From Chrysoporthe austroafricana (Eukaryota; Ascomycota; Sordariomycetes; Diaporthales; Cryphonectriaceae), in NCBI GenBank assembly GCA_001051155.2, contig JYIP02000003.1:1116001-1180000 (forward strand): DNA of 64,000 nucleotides, given 5' to 3'. How positions within the stretch are numbered: the first letter of the stretch is position 1; each line of letters opens with the position of its first letter. A program made the translations under genes and the position numbers. A model generated the notes under the pieces. That model was given only the letters and a program-made list of their open reading frames with translations. It was not told the DNA's origin and did not search any database. Below, in pieces: positions 55,527 to 64,000 of this stretch.

Positions 55527-56019
55527 CTAGTTCGAGACGCAGAAGGGGATGTAGTTTGCCGACGCGAGCGGCTCACAGTGGGAGCCCTCCGGGCACCAGC
55601 CGTTCAGCACCAGCTGGTTCTGCGCGTTGCACACGTTGATGCCGGCGTGATCCGGTGTGCAGGAGTATGTGCCCGGGTTGCTGCAGTACGGGGGGTTCCC
55701 GCCGCGCTTCTCCTTCTTGTTGGGACCGAAGCAGTAGGGCAGGTCGTTCTGGTCCGAGTAGCCGCAGTGGTCGCCCTCCGGGCAAGCTCCAATCTCCTGT
55801 GGACGCATCTTGTCAGCAAAAGCCTGGAACAGACAGGGGCCATGGTAGTGGCAAGTGAAGACTTACGACCCAGTTGCCTCCAATATCGCACTGCTTAATG
55901 GACAGACCATCCCAGGAGCATTCGTACTCGCCGAAGGTGCATTCGCCGCCGCGGGCGGACAGGTTGGGAGCCGCGGAGACGGCAGCGGCGAGAGCGAGGA
56001 CGGCAGTGGTGAGCTGCAT
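55527..56019 (-). CDS. secreted cysteine-rich protein with a duplicated six-cysteine module
   Basis: Exons 56019-55867 and 55796-55527 (donor GTAAGT, acceptor CCACAG, phase 0) give 140 residues. MQLTTAVLALAAAVSAAP is a clear signal peptide, so I prefer the ATG at 56019 over the in-frame one at 56061. The mature part has twelve cysteines in two similar modules: spacing C-6-C-9-C-11-C-5-C-10-C, then C-7-C-9-C-11-C-5-C-11-C, both holding the motif CPEG(D/S)HC. The intron lies inside module 1. Even cysteine number and spacing imply disulphide-bonded small folds. I know no named family; such proteins are often candidate effectors or surface proteins. A TATA box stands about 145 bp upstream. Confidence 0.85.
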
Positions 56020-56161
56020 GTTGACTTCTCGTACCAATGAAGTATGGTATGTATTAAGCAATTAGAATGTCTTGGTAGGATAGAGGCAATGTGCTTTGTA
56101 TGATCTGAGTGAGCGATGATGTCGAGGTCAAACGTCTATAACGATGGTCCCCCACGTCCTC

Positions 56162-56169
56162 TTTTTATA
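56162..56169 (-). promoter_or_regulatory. TATA box of the cysteine-rich secreted protein gene
   Basis: Minus-strand GGTATAAAAAG, 143 bp upstream of the ATG at 56019, is a near-consensus TATA element in a position that allows a leader of about 110 bp. Confidence 0.5.
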
Positions 56170-57501
56170 CCTGTCCAGACACCATTCATTCCCTACATCT
56201 TGGTCAGAACTTGTTCAAGCCCGTATCCATCAGGTCAGGTGGTTCGGGCGAGGCTGAGGGACAATTTACTCCGAAGCCCCAAGCCGCCTCCGCCGGCATT
56301 CGACCGACCTGATAGGTGACATCAGCACCATAAGCAAACAGATGTTAGCCCTCGCATAGATGTATACCGCCAACTCGGACACTAGGATTTGCTTAGCCTA
56401 CAGCCGCTCTGCCGTCCCACCATGCTACGTGACATCCACCTGGCCGATAGACCTGTGGCTGAGCAGAACAAAGGATGTCCCCAGAAACTAAGAGCCGGTT
56501 TCCGTCTACCTCAGCCCTATGGGAGCACCTTGCCTAGATTGAGTATATGCCAAGCACATATCCTTAGGACCTAAGTAGTTCAGGTCTCCTTTGTCCACAG
56601 GCCTAGATTCAACTGATCTCGCGTGAATGGCTCCCGAATTCTACCGTTGTCGTCTTCCCGTCTACCCTAGCGTTCGTTCTAACCGCAAGTGATTATAATA
56701 TGCGATGCAAAAAAGGGTCGCCATAAACATTATCAGAATACGATGATCGTCAGCAGCAGCTGATCTGAAGTTATGCCAGTCGAAGAGGTGACATCCTAGG
56801 CAGCTAGGGCCAGCCAAGCCGTAAGCGGTGCTTATACGCCATATCTGGGGTAATAAGGTTTCTCAGCAGCGGCCGATGTTTCCGGTGTGCTTAGACAGCG
56901 CTTAATCTCGGTCGCGCGGTTGCACAACGTCTTTGCCTGTGTTGCGGCTGAGACATCATACGTAAAGTCCTTGGCGAAGCCGGCTGTATCGTACACATAC
57001 CGACCACACCGCGTACACCGGGCGTCAGTAATCAACGCGGGCACTGCTGAGTGGCGTGGTTTTCGGCCGGGACTTCCCACGGCATAGACAGCTCAGTAAA
57101 GAAAGCAAGGCGCAGAGATGTGCCAACTCAATGCCGATTAGTTAGGCCCGGGTTAGCTTGCAGAATACAGTCAGCGCACCGACTTCCGATCCAGTCGGAT
57201 GCGCCAGTCACTAACAATGCTAAGAGGACACGAGCACGGAAAAGCTATACGAGTCGCAGTCAGCGAAGAGGCTTGCTGCTAGGGAGAGGTGTGATCGGAC
57301 CGGATGTGATACGTCTGTATTCACGCTGCTGGGTTCGGGCTTATGGCTTTCAGAAGTTCTTGTACTCTACTCTCCGCAACGCCATTCTGCAGCTCAGCTG
57401 ATCCGCAAGGTCAGTTGTGAGGTATCCCGCACACCGGCTGCTCCTTCACCTTGTTCTGAGGGTGTTTTGAGACGACCACTTGTATTCTCGTAGCCTGTAG
57501 C
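56170..57501. other. intergenic, 1.3 kb
   Basis: Beyond the promoter of the cysteine-rich gene no secure gene is seen. A minus-strand frame at 56832-57080 (82 codons, containing CTRCGRYVYDTAGFAKDF) has some protein character and could be a gene relic, but I recognise no family. Confidence 0.4.
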
Positions 57502-60387
57502 CTACATCACGTGTGTCATAAGCCTCTCCAAGTCGTTTTCTGACTCGCCAATTTGCTCGACGCCATTCCTGACGAGCAGGCACAGCTTATCCCCTTTGAA
57601 GTACCCGAGCTTACCACCCTTCCCATCTCCACGAGCAGTAATCCTGTATAATGGGCCCTCGCTGTGGTGTTGTTTGCGCTCAGGCATGAACTGCAAGTCG
57701 TTCTCCTGGCACCAATCTTCGATCACATGCCGGAAGGAGCGAGCTTCCGCATCCATAGGAGGGCCGGGGTGATTCTTTTGCTGACGATGATGGTGGCGGT
57801 GCCCATTCGTTGACTGCTGCGTAAAGGCAGAACGGCTGGTAGGTGGCGCCATTGCAGCCTTAGGGTCCTCGCCAAGATCGAATAAATCCAGCGCACGCTC
57901 GATGGTGTGCAGACCCTTCTCAAATTCCGAGGCAACTGAGACCGTATCTCTGATCTCAGCTGGGAGCGGTCCATCTTCTTCATGCCACCATTCGCACCAT
58001 TGGACAATGTCCTCGTAGCTGACGTCTTCATCGACAAGCCATTGGTAGAGAATACCATGCCACTTCGGAAAGACTTCCGTGGCGATGACCTCTGCCACCA
58101 TGATGGGTGATACGATGTGACGCCACTCTAGCACTCCGGTCAGCACTTGAAGGTACGGCTCCTGGTCGCTGGGCTGCACATTGAAGTTCTTGCGTAGGTA
58201 GCGCGCCATGCTGGGCAAAATATGGCTCATGACGAGTGGCTTCCACTGGTCATTTGCTTTGGTCGGGCGTAGGACGTTCTTCCACTCTTTCAAGCCTGGA
58301 ATCACCCCGCGGTCGAAGTCCCAGACATCGATCAGCTGCCTGAATTTCCGCTTCACGTCGGACACCAGTCCAATAGAGCTCTTCGGGTCCAAATGGTGGT
58401 AAGGCAGATGTTGGAGCCACGGAAACAGCCAGAGGTGCGGTAGGCTGTGATGTTTTTTCCTCTTTGGTTCCCATTTTGCAATCGCCTCCTCTAATTTCCT
58501 CACGATGTCCTGCTCCAGAAAGTATGTCTTCACGAAGCTGGGCAAAACGAATTGCCAGGCCTCGTATAGCGCAATCATGGGATCAGAATCCCGGACATTC
58601 CATTCGCGGACTGCCCGAGACACATGAGGGAGCCAGATCTTGTACATCATGCTCTCGTATGGAGTTGCAGATGCCCGCGCATGTGGGATGCCCACAGTAT
58701 CTTCCAAGCCTAATAGGCCTCCGATGGATTTGAGGTCGGCGGCATATTCAGCTCTTGGACTGTGTAGCGGGCTCCAACCTTCTATCATTTCCTTCAAGAT
58801 TGGATGCAGGGCAGAGACAGCTGTCGCAGCCATCTCCTCTCTGACAGACTGGACTGTCAAGTCGGACATCGACTGGTTCGCCTTCCGGAGCAGACCTAAG
58901 ACCCTATTCCATCGCTGCGTCGTATGGTCACCACCATCCAAGACGACATCCTCATCCGGCTGCTCTAGTTGCAGCAATTCGTCGAAAATGCCAGCGAGTA
59001 GCTGATGACTTTCAACGTCTTTTTCGAGTTCTTCCAGTTCCTGATGCTCCTGTCGTAGTTGCAGCTCCGCGAATGCTTTGCGTTCTTGTAGTCCCTGCCA
59101 CTCCTCTAGAATGGCCATGAAATCATTCTGTGCACGCCTGACCAGCTTCTTGGATTGGAGGTCATCGTCTTCTTCAGCGACTCCTCCAGTCGGCGTCATC
59201 AGTCCGGATGAGGAGGTTAACATCTTCTTTGCGCCACCAGGGCCTGTCAAGTCCAGGATTGGAGTGAAAGCGTCCGGAATGTCCAGCCCAGGCGCCGCTT
59301 TCCTGACCTCGTCCATTGTCATATACTTGGGCTTCTGCTGTCTTCTTGGCGTGCTCGCAGCGCTTCCGGAACCGCTCTGTGTCCGTCCAGCCAGAGCCTT
59401 CTTTCTCTTCCGTTCTGCCTTCTTCTTTTTCTCCTCCTCATCGGAGTCGATCACCACCTCTCCTCGCATTTTAGCTTGCCGTTTCTCTTCCTGCCTCTCC
59501 TGATCGGTCTTCTCCTTCACGGCACCCAGGCCAACACGCTGAGGCCGGAGATTTTGTTCGATGATGATGTTCCGACCCGTACCGGTTGCGCCCAAACCCT
59601 GTCCTTCTTGATAACCCATCTTGGCCATCATGCGAGCGCCGAACGAGCTTGCATTGATCTTTGTCTTCCCTCCTTTAGTCGAGAATGCGCTGGGTCTGGC
59701 TACCTGGGGCTTCGTCGGCGTGTCGGCTATCGTAGTGTCAAGTACGGGTTGGTTGTCTGAGGAGGGCACGAAGCCGTGACCGAGCGGGTTGCTGCTATCG
59801 AACTTGGACTTGAGGAAAGGTTTTGTAGGAGCTTGATTGCCTTTGGTTGCACCTCCCATAGAGAACCCTCTCGGCGGATTTGCTCCTTCGGATGCATTTG
59901 ACGCCTGACCAGGGAGTGCCCATCCGTTGCCCAGGCCCCCGGATGACTTGAATCCAAGCCCAATGCCGGACGTAGCGGCCTCTTCTTCCTCCTCATCTTC
60001 ATCGTCCATGTTGGCTTTCATATCCGGCCATTTCCCATCCTGTTCTTCATCATCGTCGTCTGCCATGTCTTCGTCCTCCGAGGCCTTCGGCGCATTGTCA
60101 GTCGACGAGACAAAGCTCATGCCCTTGGTCCGCAAATTCTTGCGCTTCCACCGATGTGAGGAGCCCTCATCTTCGCTGTCCGAGCCAAAAACCCCTAGAG
60201 CGGCACTCTCCTTGGCATTACGACCGGTTCTGCGGCGCTTTCGAGGGTTGAAATCGGCGAACTTGTCCGCCCGTGGGTCAATCGACGGCTTCTGGAAATC
60301 ATCGTCTTCGTCCTCCGAGTCGGAAGAGGAATAGTCAGCTGCAGAGGCCTTGAATTTCGACGGGTCGAAAGAACGCGTCGATGCCAT
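57502..60387 (-). CDS. G-patch splicing factor, TFIP11/NTR1 (Spp382) homologue
   Basis: Single exon, 961 residues from the ATG at 60387 (MASTRSFDPSKFK); an in-frame Met at 60462 is less likely because the codons between are leader-like. NTR1/TFIP11 with Prp43 takes spliceosomes apart after splicing, in the nucleus. The N-terminus is acidic and Ser-rich with basic patches (RKRRR near residue 50). The G-patch is at about 247-293 (SSFGARMMAKMGYQEGQGLG). A charged KKKKAERKRKK stretch follows, and the large C-terminal GCFC/TFP11-type helical region has LHSPRAEYAADL, YESMMYKIWLPHV and WLQHLPYHHLDPK. Domain order and length match the family. Confidence 0.92.
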   Translation of the reverse strand: MASTRSFDPSKFKASAADYSSSDSEDEDDDFQKPSIDPRADKFADFNPRKRRRTGRNAKESAALGVFGSDSEDEGSSHRWKRKNLRTKGMSFVSSTDNAPKASEDEDMADDDDEEQDGKWPDMKANMDDEDEEEEEAATSGIGLGFKSSGGLGNGWALPGQASNASEGANPPRGFSMGGATKGNQAPTKPFLKSKFDSSNPLGHGFVPSSDNQPVLDTTIADTPTKPQVARPSAFSTKGGKTKINASSFGARMMAKMGYQEGQGLGATGTGRNIIIEQNLRPQRVGLGAVKEKTDQERQEEKRQAKMRGEVVIDSDEEEKKKKAERKRKKALAGRTQSGSGSAASTPRRQQKPKYMTMDEVRKAAPGLDIPDAFTPILDLTGPGGAKKMLTSSSGLMTPTGGVAEEDDDLQSKKLVRRAQNDFMAILEEWQGLQERKAFAELQLRQEHQELEELEKDVESHQLLAGIFDELLQLEQPDEDVVLDGGDHTTQRWNRVLGLLRKANQSMSDLTVQSVREEMAATAVSALHPILKEMIEGWSPLHSPRAEYAADLKSIGGLLGLEDTVGIPHARASATPYESMMYKIWLPHVSRAVREWNVRDSDPMIALYEAWQFVLPSFVKTYFLEQDIVRKLEEAIAKWEPKRKKHHSLPHLWLFPWLQHLPYHHLDPKSSIGLVSDVKRKFRQLIDVWDFDRGVIPGLKEWKNVLRPTKANDQWKPLVMSHILPSMARYLRKNFNVQPSDQEPYLQVLTGVLEWRHIVSPIMVAEVIATEVFPKWHGILYQWLVDEDVSYEDIVQWCEWWHEEDGPLPAEIRDTVSVASEFEKGLHTIERALDLFDLGEDPKAAMAPPTSRSAFTQQSTNGHRHHHRQQKNHPGPPMDAEARSFRHVIEDWCQENDLQFMPERKQHHSEGPLYRITARGDGKGGKLGYFKGDKLCLLVRNGVEQIGESENDLERLMTHVM

Positions 60388-61276
60388 GATTGTGACGACC
60401 AGGGCGTGAAGAACTAGCGACGGTTGTGGTTGGGAAGAGGAAGCGCGTGGGTGTCGAGACAAGGTGAGATTACCTAGCAGTTGTTGTAAATCATTATCTT
60501 ATCGTTGCGGCGAGATGCTGAGTCATCATTCAGGAGGTCCCCCCCCCCAAAAAAAAACCCCCCCAGCCTACCATACAAGCGCTTTTTGTCTCCTGCACTC
60601 CTTCGCGCCAATCAATATTCCGCACGGTATAGTTCACGCCGCATCATGAACTAAGCTTGGTCATGGACAGCGGCCGTTTTATTGGCTACAGTCTGCCAAA
60701 CTTCTCAGCATGTCGCTGATGTTTCACCGACGATGCAAGCCTTGTCAATGACTCTCACCGTAAATAAGTAACACTTAGCCCAGGTAATTAGTTATTAACA
60801 ATGTATAAGGCGCGGTGCAATTCATCGTATTCATTGTAGTCTTGAAAGTAGAGCGACGCGAGTGATTTTCTGATCAGTATTCCACCTAGGAGCAGCTGTA
60901 ACACTGTCTAGATGCTGTCTTGCGGCCTTTCAAGGTTTCCTGATATATATTGCAGGAGGCTGATGCCAGACTTGGTGGCAGACTTTTCAGCGAAGGGAGA
61001 ATGGTGAGATGCTGGGCACATTTAGTGCTGTAAGTTCTGTACAAGGCTCTATCTGTCGATGAAAAGTAGATCTGCAAATGAGTCCGAAGGGTATGGCAAG
61101 ACATTTTCCGCAGCTGCAGCGACTGACACTTCCAAGTTTCTACAAAATTTACCGCATTATGTTGACAAGTGCCCTATAGATATTATCACATGAGCATTCC
61201 TTCTCTATCTACGATCGTTTCCCTGCACTGTGTTCTTCGCTTGTAACCCCGGGAACCTTTATAAGTGAACATAAAT
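60388..61276. other. intergenic, 889 bp
   Basis: Upstream region of the splicing-factor gene and downstream side of the short-chain dehydrogenase. A C10-A9-C7 homopolymer block stands at about 60539-60564. No gene is seen. Confidence 0.45.
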
Positions 61277-62064
61277 CTATTTCCATGCTTTCGCTGCCTG
61301 GTTGAACTTCTCTCCGTAAGATGCAAACCACTGGTCGACCAGTTCCTGCCCCATACCGGCCGCGAATGTCTCATCACCCCGATCCAGCTTCTCCGCGACC
61401 TCTTTCATGAACTCATCCACCTCCATCGTCGTAGGAGCTTTGTGCTTCTTGTTGTCATCCGGATCCTCCCGCTCACGGTGGAGGTCCGTAGCCACCATCG
61501 GCGGGGCCATTTCAACGACCTTGATATTGGTATCCTTCAGCTGGACACGAAGCGCAATGCTCCAGAAGTGCAGCCAAGCCTTCGTGCCGTTATAGACAGG
61601 GTTGATGATAGGGAAGGGAACAAAGCCCAGCACACTCGAGACATTGATGATCATCGCCGCAGGCTTTGACTTGAAGTGTGATAAGAGGCCCACGGCGAGG
61701 TGCATCGGTCCGCGGACATTGATGTTGATTTCCTGGTCGGCTTGGAGAGAAGTTCGGCCGGATCGTCTTTGAGCACCTGCAGGGGCCGCTGAACTCCGGC
61801 ATTGTTGACGAGACAGTCAAGGTCTGGATGCTCCTTCGTAACCTTAGCGATGAAGTCGGGTATCTTGCCGATGTCATCTGTGTCGAGGATGTAGTACCCT
61901 GCGCATTTGATTTCCTTGTGCGTGGAAACCAGGTTCGCCTCTGTCCGCCCGCAGATGATGACTTTTTTGCCCCTGGATATGAAATACTCGGCCATAGCAC
62001 GACCGATACCACCACCGCCGCCAGTGACAAGGGCACAGTTGAAATTGAGGTCTTTGCCCGTCAT
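61277..62064 (-). pseudogene. short-chain dehydrogenase/reductase with one frameshift
   Basis: Two overlapping minus-strand frames together make one SDR of about 262 residues. The first (from ATG 62064) has ALVTGGGGGIGRAMAEYF and LDCLVNNAGVQRPL; the second has MIINVSSVLGFVPF and the active-site YNGTK in INPVYNGTKAWLHFW, ending at 61277. A single missing base near 61740/61741 would join LLSK in the first frame to ADQEININVRGP in the second, the order typical of SDRs. No intron is apparent there. NAD(P) binding and the Ser-Tyr-Lys triad are otherwise intact. It may be a recent pseudogene or a sequencing error; substrate is unknown (DltE-like oxidoreductases are closest by memory). Confidence 0.8.
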
Positions 62065-63310
62065 GTTCGCAGTGCTTGAATGAATTCTCAGAAGCCTGCC
62101 TGGACTTGGATTTCTATGGTTGGGTAAATCAATGCAAGAGTAGCTTGATCAGAAGTAACGCGAGCAAAGTCGGGTCGGATTTCGAAATGTATTTATTTCA
62201 GGCCGCGAAGACGTCGAAGACGTCATGCTGTGTCCACTCAGCATTAAAAGACGAGCTTAGAAATGCTAATGCAGTTTTCCCGCAGCCGGCCCTAGTTTAC
62301 AGCACTGCTATGCTTAGTAAATCCGTACTGAGGGCCATGCGCTTCACGCCATTTGCAATACTACGGCACCGGCTCCGAGTTTCGCCTTTCATCTGGAGTC
62401 AAAACGGCGAAATCCGCATCGACTCTACACAAGAACCCAGCATCATAGTAACGCACTGTAAACAGACAGACATTTGGGTGTGCGAATTGAGCCTCTAGCA
62501 TCATAGTTCGTCTGTTTGCGATCAACACTGAGAATCACCAATACGGGACATAGGACCACCCGGTAATTATGCCCTCATATAAGCTTTAACGGTCCCCGGT
62601 GGTATATTCCGGCATCCCCCCCTTCAGCCTCAGTTACTAGCATGTATCTATTGTTCTATTCTTTATATTATTCCTTAAAAAAATAGTTTCTTCAAAGACT
62701 TTTGAGTGACTAGATTGAGTGACGAATCAAATTATAGGCCTCGAAGTCGTAGGAGATATGCAAGAAGTTTCATAAGCCAATATCTACCTAGGTGATCAAA
62801 AGGCCATTAGTGAAACCGTCGTCACGTTATACTTCTGAAGACCAGAACTATTCACACTTCGTGTATAATATTCGGATAATAGTAGATAGACAAATATAGA
62901 AGAGAAAGAATTGTTGATTGGCTACTTCTGTGGGAAGAGCTCTATTCACCTCTAACAGCTCGTCACAGCCATCCCATATGATCTGTCCAGATATGTGATT
63001 AGCTGTTGAGTGAACAGAATCAACAGAAACAAAGGCCTATCATTGGCACGATGAACATTCACCTAAAACCTCGGGATTTCGAGAGCATATTTCAATTTTA
63101 AGCTTTGCTTGCTCGTTCCTGTTCTTGCTCTCCTCTCATAGTCTTCTCGTCAGCTCACCCAGTCTGTTCCTCATCTGCGGATCCCGAAAGCTCATGGGAA
63201 CTCCCATCATCTATTGTCAGAGCAAAGTACCAACCTCTTCCTTTATATTGTCTCTCACTCACGAAACCACAAGTTTCCTCGGAGCAAATCGGTATCTACG
63301 ACAATCCAGA
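62065..63310. other. intergenic, 1.25 kb
   Basis: AT-rich between about 62640 and 62960; short frames only. The last few hundred bases should be upstream region of the partial gene at the window end. Confidence 0.4.
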
Positions 63311-64000
63311 ATGCCTCTACAAGATGTATGGGACCAGCTACAGCTGCGTCAATTCTGGAAGCGGGTCGACCGGCTCGGAGTCGAGTACCAAGTGCCACTT
63401 TCCACCTGCCCGATGCCTGACTTCCCGAATCGCTCCGGGGCTATATGCTTGGGAACTACGCCTCTTGAGGTCAATCGCGCATGCTCTTCACATATCAATC
63501 CTAGGATCAGAGGGTGTGACGTGTTCCAATTTCTGAATATGATCTGGGAAGAAGAAATAGTCAAACGAAAGTTCGGACAGTCACGCCATGTTGGATATTG
63601 GGATCTTGAGCCCACTCCACGATTCTCTCAGCCAGGCGCTCGAGAGCTTTTTCGATTCAGGTCTTTCAAATTTTTCATCGAAAGCGAAAGGATTCATGAA
63701 GGTCTTCAGTAAGTCATATCGCAACTGCACTCACTAGCTAGGAGATGCGCTTAGCATATATCTTGACTCTATGCTATAAAAGATACAGAGACATCTGACA
63801 GCCGTGAACAAACAGGATCGGACTTGGAGACATCGAACGGATCCTGAAAGCATGCCTATTTCGGCCCAACATACAAGACCACGACCTACCATCATACGGA
63901 TGCATACAACTGGAAACGAGGCTCAAGAGCATGAGGTACGGGACGTGGGACCGCGAATATTTGCCAGGATTGACAAGAGTGATATGGAGGCTGGAGCCGA
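63311..64000 (+). CDS. hypothetical protein, 3'-truncated by window edge
   Basis: Exon 1 63311-63708 and exon 2 from 63816 (donor GTAAGT, acceptor AACAG, phase 2) run open to the end of the window. The protein begins MPLQDVWDQLQLRQFWKRVD and includes GCDVFQFLNMIWEEEIVK and, after the intron, GDIERILKACLFRPN and YGTWDREYLPGLTRVIW. It looks like a soluble helical protein rich in Trp, Arg and Leu. I recognise no family. The frame is also open upstream to 63125, but the ATG at 63311 is the better start because upstream codons look non-coding. Confidence 0.55.

Noticed and set aside
1..64000. CRISPR arrays, bacterial operons, rRNA operon or intact transposons
   Set aside because: No array of spaced direct repeats, Shine-Dalgarno-led operons, rRNA sequence, transposase or reverse transcriptase was seen; the gene structures are eukaryotic.

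Overview
The window looks like nuclear DNA of a filamentous ascomycete (Pezizomycotina, most likely a Sordariomycete). The evidence is short introns (about 50-250 bp) with GTRNGT-type donors and CTAAC-like branch sites, GC-rich codons in housekeeping genes, and typical fungal families: mannitol 2-dehydrogenase, GH35 beta-galactosidase, a Clr5-ankyrin protein, an allantoate-permease-like MFS transporter and small secreted cysteine-rich proteins. Species cannot be named from sequence alone. Exon borders below were worked out by eye from splice signals and reading-frame phase.

Layout: 0-8 kb holds the 3' part of a TilS-like tRNA lysidine synthetase, a histidine-acid-phosphatase-like protein, a small secreted protein and mannitol 2-dehydrogenase. 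8-12.3 kb is gene-poor with a decayed MFS transporter. 12.3-19.4 kb holds a cytochrome P450, an Asp/Glu/hydantoin-racemase-like enzyme, an ankyrin pseudogene and an MFS transporter. 20-26.4 kb is housekeeping: a Syn8-type SNARE, the DEAD-box helicase HAS1 and a bifunctional 6-phosphofructo-2-kinase/fructose-2,6-bisphosphatase. 26.4-31.5 kb has no recognisable gene and carries a (CTGG)13 microsatellite. 31.5-38.7 kb holds a small Q/N/P-rich hypothetical, mitochondrial D-lactate dehydrogenase and a secreted beta-galactosidase. 39.8-43.6 kb is a large Clr5-ankyrin gene. 45-47 kb is a decay zone (HEL2-like fragment with stops, AT-rich island, spherulin-4 gene with an in-frame stop). 49.1-54.2 kb groups a D-2-hydroxyacid dehydrogenase, a carboxymuconolactone-decarboxylase-like protein, a 3-hydroxyisobutyrate-dehydrogenase-like enzyme and a metallo-beta-lactamase-fold hydrolase. 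55.5-56.0 kb encodes a secreted protein made of two copies of a six-cysteine module. 57.5-62.1 kb holds the G-patch splicing factor NTR1/TFIP11 and a frameshifted short-chain dehydrogenase. The right edge cuts an unknown gene.

Genes that may work together: the four enzymes at 49-54 kb have activities that would fit degradation of a lactone or hydroxy acid, and the P450/racemase/MFS group at 12-19 kb has the make-up of a small metabolic cluster. Both groupings are inference from neighbourhood. The most distinctive direct observations are the duplicated six-cysteine module, an in-frame stop-free 54-nt intron in the beta-galactosidase gene, the placement of an intron inside the catalytic RHGE motif of the PFK-2/FBPase-2, and several genes each broken by one or a few point lesions.
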